6,661 bases of DNA, taken from positions 1 through 6,661 of the forward strand of contig JAZNLB010000016.1 of NCBI GenBank assembly GCA_045578865.1. Direction: 5' to 3'. Shown one piece after another: positions 1-4,506 of this stretch (the first letter of the stretch is position 1; every line of letters begins with the position of its first letter). The translations under genes were made by a program, and so were the position numbers. The notes beneath the pieces were generated by a model. It saw only the letters and a program-made list of their open reading frames with translations. It was not told the DNA's origin and searched no databases. This DNA comes from RGIG2041 sp045578865. GTDB lineage: Bacteria; Bacillota; Clostridia; UBA1381; UMGS1253.

Positions 1-171
1 CGTTCGTTTAATTAGCTCTTTAAACTCTGACTTACTTTGTCAGGACGCTGATAACATAATTGCTATCTGCGTTTACTCAAATTCTTTTGACAAGTTCCTT
101 GTTTTTTGTCGTACACTGTTTAATTTTCAATGTCCAATGCCGCAATTTTTGATGCCTCTCAATCAGCGGCG
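1..171 (-). other. Transcribed leader, probably of an rRNA operon lying off the left edge
   Basis: No protein is encoded here. Read on the minus strand from about position 171, the stretch contains CATTGAAAATTAAACAGTG (complement of 114-132). This closely resembles the TTTGAAAACTAAACA element found in the 5' leader of Bacillus and Clostridium rRNA operons, just after the boxA antitermination region. Further along, a CTGAC/GTCAG inverted repeat (27-31 with 39-43, 7-base loop) could be part of the leader structure. In Bacillus subtilis the 16S gene begins roughly 130-160 bases after that element, which would put it just beyond the left edge here. The 16S sequence itself is not in the window, so the assignment rests on leader resemblance and promoter strength. 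Another highly expressed stable RNA, such as a tRNA operon, is possible. Confidence 0.6.
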
Positions 172-177
172 AATACT

Positions 178-207
178 AGTATACCACCTCAACACCTACT
201 TTGTCAA
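178..207 (-). promoter_or_regulatory. Strong sigma-A promoter with A/T-rich UP-like element, firing leftward
   Basis: On the minus strand a perfect -35 box TTGACA (202-207) is followed after 18 bp by TATACT (178-183). Immediately upstream, 208-239 is almost pure A/T, with runs of seven and six T and an A7/T6 tract, typical of the UP element that raises rRNA promoter strength. Transcription should start near 171-172 and run out of the window to the left. The near-consensus boxes and flanking A-tracts fit an rRNA promoter. Confidence 0.75.
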
Positions 208-297
208 CACTTTTTTTAACTTTTTTAAAAAAATTTTTTCTTCCTATATATATGCACATTTTAATGGCAGATACACAATATTTCGTGGGTCAAAAAC

Positions 298-326
298 TTG
301 AAAAATTTTTCAAAATAAAGTATAAT
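298..326 (+). promoter_or_regulatory. Sigma-A promoter for rsmA
   Basis: TTGAAA (298-303) is separated by exactly 17 bp from a perfect TATAAT (321-326). Transcription would start near 333, leaving a 5' untranslated region of about 23 bases before the rsmA ATG at 356. The -35 box and part of the spacer lie inside a perfect 16-bp palindrome, TTGAAAAATTTTTCAA (298-313). This may be an operator or simply A/T-rich DNA. Confidence 0.8.
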
Positions 327-345
327 AACTCCAAGAACAAAGATT

Positions 346-349
346 GGAG
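346..349 (+). promoter_or_regulatory. Ribosome binding site fixing the rsmA start at 356
   Basis: GGAG lies 6 bases before ATG 356, an ideal Shine-Dalgarno distance. The in-frame TTG at 344 overlaps this site and has no binding site of its own at a suitable distance, so the longer reading (four extra residues) is rejected. Confidence 0.85.
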
Positions 350-355
350 CTTATC

Positions 356-1222
356 ATGGACTTAACATCGCTTTCTACTATTAACTATATAAAAAACAAA
401 TATGGCTTTCATATGAGCAAGGGGCTGGGGCAAAATTTCCTCACCGATGCAAATGTCCTCGAACAAATTGCCGATGCCGCAGAATTGAATAAAACAGGCG
501 GCGCACTTGAAATCGGTCCCGGTATAGGGGTTTTGACCAATGTGCTGGCAAAGCGCGCACAGAAGGTGACTGCGGTGGAAATCGACACCAGACTTCTGCC
601 CGTACTCGAAGAAACCCTCGCCGAGCACGAAAATGTACAGGTCATCAACTGCGACTTTATGAAAGTGAATTTAAAAAAACTCATCGCCGAACAGTTTGAC
701 GGCATCGACCATATCAGTCTTGCAGCAAACCTTCCCTATTATATAACCACGCCGATTTTGACAAGTGTACTGGAAAACCGCGAATTTCAATTTGACAATA
801 TCGTGGTTATGGTGCAAAAGGAGGTTGCTCTCCGGCTTTGCGCGCAGCCGGGTAAGAAAGATTATTCCGCTCTGTCCGTTCTGGTGCGCTACTATACCGA
901 GCCGGAAATCGTGGTTCATGTGCCGGCCGCATCTTTTGTTCCGGCGCCAAAAGTAGACTCTGCCGTAGTGAAAATGAAGATGCTTGACCATCCGCGCGTA
1001 AGTCCGAAAGACGAAACCGTATTTTTTAAAACCGTGCGCGCCGCTTTCGGCCACAGAAGAAAAACACTTTTAAATGCGCTGTCCACCTCAAACGCTTTCG
1101 CACATTCCAAAGACGAATACAAGGCCATCATCGCCGAGCTTGGCTTTAAGGAAACTGTGCGTGGCGAGGAGCTTTCGCTAGAGGATTTCTGTGCATTGGC
1201 AGACCGTTTGACCGAAGCATAA
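356..1222 (+). CDS. rsmA: 16S rRNA (adenine(1518)-N6/adenine(1519)-N6)-dimethyltransferase
   Basis: RsmA (KsgA) transfers four methyl groups from S-adenosylmethionine to the two adjacent adenines in the 3'-terminal hairpin of 16S rRNA during late 30S subunit assembly; it is cytoplasmic. The 288-residue product matches the family length (about 270-295). Visible landmarks are GLGQNFL (residues 23-29), the SAM-binding loop EIGPGIGVL (52-60), the acidic ribose-binding VEID (74-77), the catalytic NLPYY motif (125-129), VQKE (153-156), FVPAPKVDSAVV (194-205) and the C-terminal FGHRRKTLL (231-239). All expected motifs are intact. The gene is monocistronic, with its own promoter at 298-326 and a terminator nine bases past its stop. 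Divergent placement beside a probable rRNA promoter fits its role. An Erm-type 23S methyltransferase is related, but the GLGQNFL and C-terminal motifs favour RsmA. Confidence 0.97.
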   Translation: MDLTSLSTINYIKNKYGFHMSKGLGQNFLTDANVLEQIADAAELNKTGGALEIGPGIGVLTNVLAKRAQKVTAVEIDTRLLPVLEETLAEHENVQVINCDFMKVNLKKLIAEQFDGIDHISLAANLPYYITTPILTSVLENREFQFDNIVVMVQKEVALRLCAQPGKKDYSALSVLVRYYTEPEIVVHVPAASFVPAPKVDSAVVKMKMLDHPRVSPKDETVFFKTVRAAFGHRRKTLLNALSTSNAFAHSKDEYKAIIAELGFKETVRGEELSLEDFCALADRLTEA

Positions 1223-1230
1223 GAAGAGAT

Positions 1231-1254
1231 AAAAGCACCCGACCGGGTGCTTTT
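1231..1254. terminator. Bidirectional intrinsic terminator between rsmA and the sensor operon
   Basis: GCACCC (1235-1240) pairs with GGGTGC (1245-1250) across a GACC loop. The stem is extended by A4 (1231-1234) pairing with T4 (1251-1254). On the plus strand it is followed by TTTTTTGTTT and serves rsmA (stop at 1222). On the minus strand it is followed by a TTTT-rich tract and serves the operon ending at 1259. One hairpin thus separates two convergent units only 36 bases apart. Confidence 0.88.
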
Positions 1255-1258
1255 TTGT

Positions 1259-1936
1259 TTAGTGAAAATCGCCATAATATCCGATGGCCATGTTTTCTTT
1301 ACCAATGCTTTTCAAATGCGCCGCCGCATAGACAAACTTTTGCGTCTCCAGTGCATCCGCATCCGCACCCGAAACAGACAGAATTCTATCGTGCAGATGT
1401 TCCGGAAATAGCGCTTTAGCTGTGTCAGCCCAGCCCGCACCGTCCATTGGCTCCTGATAAGCAAGCAAGTTATGTTCCGCATCCACCATCAACACCGTCG
1501 GAATCACACCGCAACCCGAACCATGCTCAAAATGGTCGCCGCAAATGTTGAATGTGCCATAAGTAGCAAGCATATAAATCTTTGTGCCGCCATCGACAGC
1601 CTCGGAATCTAAAATAATATGTCCCTCCGCATAACACTCACCCTCGATGTATCTGTTTTTGTTATAGTCCAGTATAATCTGGGAAATTTCCTGATGCATT
1701 TCCCCCGGATAATCTTTCAAAACCTGAATTTGTGTCGGGCCGTCGGCTCCGCCGATAACCCCAATCGTAGCAGAACTGCAACCCACCAGCAAAGAACAGC
1801 CTGACAACAAAAGCATCACTGTAAAAACTACGGATATACCTCGATTGGTTTTTTCCATATTCAAAATATTGGCAAACCGGTTTTTAACACGCTTACCGCT
1901 CTCGGTAAAATTCGTCGTCAGAAATGGTGTCTTCAT
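1259..1936 (-). CDS. Membrane-anchored sensor-like protein with BlaR1-type N-terminal segment (second sensor)
   Basis: The 225-residue product starts with a basic segment (residues 1-26) identical to that of the upstream gene, then one membrane helix (about 34-52) ending in a lipobox-like LVGC (50-53), then an outer domain. The outer domain begins with IGVIGGADGPTQI (58-70) and continues through LDYNKNRYIEGECYAEGHII (89-108), IPTVLMVD and YQEPMDG. As I recall, this pattern occurs in the C-terminal outer domain of clostridial M56/BlaR1-like proteins and in stand-alone relatives; its ligand is unknown. The ATG at 1936 is chosen because GGAGGG (1943-1948) lies 6 bases upstream. A TTG start six codons earlier would overlap that site. 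The start overlaps the upstream stop as ATGA (1933-1936), implying translational coupling. Inferred role: an extracytoplasmic signal input for the M56 protease. It could instead be a simple lipoprotein. Confidence 0.85.
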   Translation of the reverse strand: MKTPFLTTNFTESGKRVKNRFANILNMEKTNRGISVVFTVMLLLSGCSLLVGCSSATIGVIGGADGPTQIQVLKDYPGEMHQEISQIILDYNKNRYIEGECYAEGHIILDSEAVDGGTKIYMLATYGTFNICGDHFEHGSGCGVIPTVLMVDAEHNLLAYQEPMDGAGWADTAKALFPEHLHDRILSVSGADADALETQKFVYAAAHLKSIGKENMAIGYYGDFH

Positions 1937-1941
1937 TTTCT
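1860..1941 (-). repeat. 82-bp direct repeat, copy B (5' end of second sensor gene)
   Basis: This stretch matches 3044-3125 at 79 of 82 positions in the same orientation, at an offset of 1184 bases. The differences are 1880/3064, 1919/3103 and 1931/3115. It covers the start codon and first 25 codons plus five bases upstream. With a 2-base gap the similarity continues into the ribosome binding site (GGAGGGAAGAAAATG here, GGAGCAGAAAATG in copy A). Confidence 0.95.
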
Positions 1942-3120
1942 TCCCTCCGTCCAATGAATTAAAGCCTGTTTGGCAGTTTCCAGTCGAGTTGGTGTGTCTA
2001 ACTCATAATGTCCAATGAGTTGCTCATCATCAAACAGGAACATATACGCCGTATCACCCTTGGGCGCAATATATTCAAAAATCAAGATGTCAATATCCTT
2101 ACCGTAGTAATCCGCGGCATTTATACCCATCCGTTCAGCCAAAGTCTCTACCGACCACGAAACCTTGCTGTCCGGTGTATAAATCATGCGGTTTTCTTCC
2201 ACCCGGATGCGCCAACCCATGCCGCTGTTCACCTTAACCTCAGTACCCTCCGGCAACACATCCTCCATTTGTCCGCGCCTTAAAGCGGCACTGCTGACAA
2301 CCCAAATGCCGGTTTCGTCCTTTTTTATCGGCTGATAAACGCTGATAGAAAAGCCTTCATCCACATAGGAGATTGTGTTTGCGCTCGTCGGCTCCAGACG
2401 ATCTTCCCGAATGTGTATATCTTTCGTCGCCGGTCGGCTTGCAAGATAGTCATTGATGACTGCGTACGGCGAAAGGCGCCAAGAATCCTGACCTGCATCG
2501 ACTTTCCTTTGTAACTGCAAATAATCCAAATCCACCTGCGTCGAAGGAATAATCGGGTCGATATCTTTGCTTTTCACCCATACATTATCCACGCCTGCGG
2601 CAAAGGAAACCTCGGTCCACGCACCCTCTCGCGAAAGCACGGTAAGCGGTGTACGCATGGAATAGTATGTCTGCGGTTTTACATCGCCTTTGTTTTCATA
2701 CACATTACCAAGTGGCTTAATCGAGGCATGGTTTGCCTGTGCCAGTTTATCCGCCGCTTTGGAAACTGCCGTTTTTTCCACCGTACCATAAATAGCCGGA
2801 TGGCTCATATACGGCAGCTGGATGTGATAAGTATCTTTTTCATCGTAAATGACAAACACCAAATCGCCTTTTTTCGCAGTTATGTCTTCGCTGATTTGCA
2901 CATCTCGTATAAGCACCACTGTATCTCCCGGTACAATTTCGGTTGTCTTAACCTCCCGCTTGCATGCCACCAGAGCGGCACAAACACCGGAAATCAGCAC
3001 CGCAAGCAGCAAAACTACTGCCCCGCATCGTTTCATCTTCGTGTTCAAAATATTGGCAAACCGATTTTTAACACGCTTACCGCTCTCGGTAAAATTCGTC
3101 GTTAGAAATGGTGTTTTCAT
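1933..3120 (-). CDS. Membrane-anchored SH3-like sensor protein with BlaR1-type N-terminal segment (first sensor)
   Basis: The 395-residue product has a basic N-terminal segment (1-26, ending KRVKNRFANILN). In fused M56/BlaR1 proteins such a segment links the protease to its last membrane helix. Next come a helix (about 33-52) with lipobox-like LVAC (50-53) and a large outer region. That region has two beta-rich stretches resembling bacterial SH3 domains (about 62-118 and 150-188, the latter with GAWTEV and VDNVWVKSKDI). A further domain contains LQLQRKVDAGQDSWRL (201-216) and GIWVV (271-275), which I recall from outer domains of clostridial M56 proteins. The ATG at 3120 follows AAAGGAG (3127-3133) by 6 bases, and an in-frame TGA (five codons upstream) excludes a longer form. 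The gene overlaps the protease gene by 44 bases in another frame. Inferred role: outer sensor for the protease; ligand unknown. Confidence 0.85.
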   Translation of the reverse strand: MKTPFLTTNFTESGKRVKNRFANILNTKMKRCGAVVLLLAVLISGVCAALVACKREVKTTEIVPGDTVVLIRDVQISEDITAKKGDLVFVIYDEKDTYHIQLPYMSHPAIYGTVEKTAVSKAADKLAQANHASIKPLGNVYENKGDVKPQTYYSMRTPLTVLSREGAWTEVSFAAGVDNVWVKSKDIDPIIPSTQVDLDYLQLQRKVDAGQDSWRLSPYAVINDYLASRPATKDIHIREDRLEPTSANTISYVDEGFSISVYQPIKKDETGIWVVSSAALRRGQMEDVLPEGTEVKVNSGMGWRIRVEENRMIYTPDSKVSWSVETLAERMGINAADYYGKDIDILIFEYIAPKGDTAYMFLFDDEQLIGHYELDTPTRLETAKQALIHWTEGRK

Positions 3121-3125
3121 TTTCT
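3044..3125 (-). repeat. 82-bp direct repeat, copy A (5' end of first sensor gene, inside the protease 3' end)
   Basis: Partner of the copy at 1860-1941, with 79 of 82 bases identical. This copy is read in two frames: as the first 26 codons of the SH3-like sensor gene and, over 3077-3120, as the last codons of the M56 protease gene. Only the sensor frame gives the same peptide in both copies, so that frame is the one shared. Confidence 0.95.
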
Positions 3126-3892
3126 GCTCCTTTCATGGCCTTTAAAATAGTTTTTGCATATAATTTCCGAAATTCCAAATCCTTGTCCCGCAGCACTGCT
3201 TCATCGCAGGCATATTCCAAATCCCGACTCGCACGGCGCACTGCAAAATATACCAACGGGTTAAACCAGTGCCCGGCATTTGCAGCTAAAAACAAAAGTT
3301 TTACCCACACATCACCACGACGGTAGTGCATATGTTCATGGCAGAGCACCATAGAAAGCTCTTCTTCAGAAAAGTTTTCATGTGGCAGTAAAATTCTCGG
3401 CTTAAAGAATCCATGCAAAAGCGGACTGCCGATGTCGTCGCAGATGAATACCGGCAATTCCCCCTTTGTTTGCATCGGCTTGCATTTCCCACGCACTCTA
3501 AACACAAAAAGCAGATAATTTACAATATGGAAACTGAAATAACCTACTGCGCCGACAAGCCAAATCAAAAAAATCAAATCATAAAGCGTGATGCTCACCG
3601 CATTTTTCGCCTCCGGCAAGTAGACATATTTCCCGTCGGCCGGTTGATTTTCTTTTCCAACCACGCCCCCTGTCTGGTAGGTATATACAATTGGCCGATC
3701 CTCTACCGCCGGCACCTGAATCGGCGCTGCAGGCAATTCCACTCGAAACGGTAAAAGCAACCGAAGCGCCAGCAAAACCCAAACCAGCACCCGCCACTTT
3801 GCACCGTACCGCTTTTCTGTATGTGGCAGCACAAGAAGCAATAACAAGATAACAATGCCACTCGTCAGCGACACCAAAAACAAATCTGTCAT
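3077..3892 (-). CDS. M56 (BlaR1/MecR1-type) membrane zinc metallopeptidase, short form lacking the outer sensor
   Basis: BlaR1-type proteins are membrane zinc proteases that, on an outside signal, cause loss of the partner BlaI repressor. This 271-residue product has membrane helices at about 4-23, 34-49 and 103-131, then the cytosolic protease domain. That domain carries zinc motif HEHMH (185-189, catalytic E186), NPLVY (211-215) and EYACD (226-230), whose Glu lies 41 residues after the first His, the same spacing as in BlaR1. All expected catalytic residues are present. It ends about 40 residues after EYACD, in a tail (EFYRER) unlike the family, just where the juxtamembrane segment, last helix and sensor should follow; these are encoded in the next gene in another frame. 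The start overlaps the repressor stop as ATGA, with GGAGG at 3900-3904. The gene is either genuinely split or frameshifted. Confidence 0.9.
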   Translation of the reverse strand: MTDLFLVSLTSGIVILLLLLVLPHTEKRYGAKWRVLVWVLLALRLLLPFRVELPAAPIQVPAVEDRPIVYTYQTGGVVGKENQPADGKYVYLPEAKNAVSITLYDLIFLIWLVGAVGYFSFHIVNYLLFVFRVRGKCKPMQTKGELPVFICDDIGSPLLHGFFKPRILLPHENFSEEELSMVLCHEHMHYRRGDVWVKLLFLAANAGHWFNPLVYFAVRRASRDLEYACDEAVLRDKDLEFRKLYAKTILKAMKGAENENTISNDEFYRER

Positions 3893-4251
3893 CCCTTCGC
3901 CTCCTCAATAAACGCCTGAAGCTCCTCCAAATCCTGTTTGGAGACCTTTTGTCCGTCGTAGAGCGACACAAGCAGACTCGTAAGAGAATTATGATGCAGT
4001 TTTTCCATGAAGCTACGGCTTTCCCTTTTTAAGTATGCTTCTTTTTTCACGCATGGGCTATACACATTCAAACGCCCCTCTTTTGTACACTTCAAAAACC
4101 CACGCTCGCACAGACGCGAAAGAAAGTTAAGCACCGTCGGTTTTACCCATGTTTTATCCAATCGCTCCATAATATAATCCGAAGTAACCCCTGTTTCGGC
4201 ATCCCAGATAATCATCATAATTTCCAGTTCACTTTCCGGCAGTTTCTTCAT
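3889..4251 (-). CDS. BlaI/MecI/CopY-family transcriptional repressor
   Basis: A 120-residue cytosolic DNA-binding protein of the penicillinase-repressor family. It binds DNA as a dimer through an N-terminal winged helix and is inactivated when its C-terminal dimerisation part is cut. The start LPESELEIMMIIWD (4-17) is the family signature. The recognition-helix region lies in KPTVLNFLSRLCERGFL (37-53), and EGRLNVYSP (58-66) is the wing. The C-terminal half (about 70-120) is the dimerisation region. By hand alignment, the Asn-Phe cleavage site of Staphylococcus aureus BlaI corresponds to Ser96-Leu97 here. The ATG at 4251 follows GAGGG (4260-4264) by 8 bases; an earlier ATG at 4259 is out of frame and closes at once. 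It is first in a four-gene operon, next to two matching operators, so it very likely represses itself and the protease and sensor genes. Confidence 0.95.
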   Translation of the reverse strand: MKKLPESELEIMMIIWDAETGVTSDYIMERLDKTWVKPTVLNFLSRLCERGFLKCTKEGRLNVYSPCVKKEAYLKRESRSFMEKLHHNSLTSLLVSLYDGQKVSKQDLEELQAFIEEAKG

Positions 4252-4271
4252 TCTTTCATCCCTCTTTTTTT

Positions 4272-4289
4272 GTTTTACATTTGTCTAAC
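4272..4289 (-). promoter_or_regulatory. BlaI-type operator 2 (downstream of the promoter)
   Basis: Minus strand GTTAGACAAATGTAAAAC contains the GACA-N2-TGTA core typical of BlaI/MecI/CopY operators. It is 15 of 18 identical to operator 1 and lies 27 bp away, start to start. It covers the expected 5' untranslated region just after the transcription start, where a bound repressor would block elongation or promoter escape. Confidence 0.8.
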
Positions 4290-4298
4290 TACGCTTTT

Positions 4299-4316
4299 AT
4301 TTTACAACTGTCTAAC
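4299..4316 (-). promoter_or_regulatory. BlaI-type operator 1 (overlaps the -10 box)
   Basis: Minus strand GTTAGACAGTTGTAAAAT has the GACA-N2-TGTA core and overlaps the -10 hexamer (4299-4304) and most of the spacer. A repressor dimer here would exclude RNA polymerase. The pair with operator 2 gives two-dimer control, as at bla and mec promoters. Confidence 0.85.
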
Positions 4317-4327
4317 AGAAAAGTCAA
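4299..4327 (-). promoter_or_regulatory. Promoter of the repressor-protease-sensor operon
   Basis: On the minus strand, TTGACT (4322-4327) is followed after exactly 17 bp by TAAAAT (4299-4304). Transcription should begin near 4292, giving a leader of about 40 bases before the repressor start at 4251. No other promoter is evident between the four overlapping genes, so they are probably one transcript. Confidence 0.85.
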
Positions 4328-4466
4328 CCCTTTTTATGCTAATTTTTGATGTGCCTCGGCAAAGTCCATACAAGGGGGTTTTAAAATAATTCGTATTTCC
4401 GCATCTCTACGGAATACCCGCACATTATAAAAACAGACAAAGAATCCCGGCCGTGTCACGCAAACA
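4328..4466. other. Intergenic spacer, no gene seen
   Basis: A noncoding stretch between the repressor-operon promoter and the nifJ terminator. The only structure I see is an imperfect inverted repeat: GTAT-T-TCCG (4393-4401) with CGGAATAC (4410-4417) around an 8-base loop. It has no following T-run and no nearby promoter that I can support. The BlaI-type operator core does not recur here. Confidence 0.6.
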
Positions 4467-4496
4467 AAAAACAGAGTCCCTCGGGACTCTGTTTTA
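4467..4496 (-). terminator. Intrinsic terminator of nifJ
   Basis: ACAGAGTCC (4471-4479) pairs with GGACTCTGT (4484-4492) around a 4-base loop, and the stem is lengthened by flanking A/T pairs. On the minus strand the stem is followed by TTTTTTGTTTG, and it lies 11 bases beyond the nifJ stop (4507-4509). A T-rich tract on the other side means it could also work in the plus direction, but no plus-strand gene enters it. Confidence 0.9.
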
Positions 4497-4506
4497 ATTT
4501 TTTAAA

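Noticed and set aside
1..171. Possible tRNA or CRISPR leader at the left edge
   Set aside because: I see no cloverleaf-type pairing and no repeat units. The boxA-like element and strong promoter point to a stable-RNA leader instead.
344..355. TTG start at 344 for rsmA, adding four residues
   Set aside because: The TTG lies partly within the GGAG ribosome binding site that serves ATG 356 at ideal spacing, and family members start near this ATG.
3045..3120. Internal starts for the sensors at Met29 and Met27, giving ordinary lipoprotein signal peptides
   Set aside because: Neither internal ATG has a Shine-Dalgarno sequence, whereas the upstream ATGs have strong ones and the preceding codons are conserved as protein in both genes.
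1860..3125. The two 82-bp repeats as ends of an insertion element or recombination sites
   Set aside because: The DNA between them is one intact, in-register gene with no transposase or target duplication. The repeats are coding and differ only at silent sites, so a gene-segment duplication fits better.
2728..3145. Plus-strand open frames opposite the sensor and protease genes
   Set aside because: They overlap well-supported minus-strand genes that have proper ribosome binding sites and coupled overlaps. Their products are low-complexity His/Arg/Ser-rich shadows.
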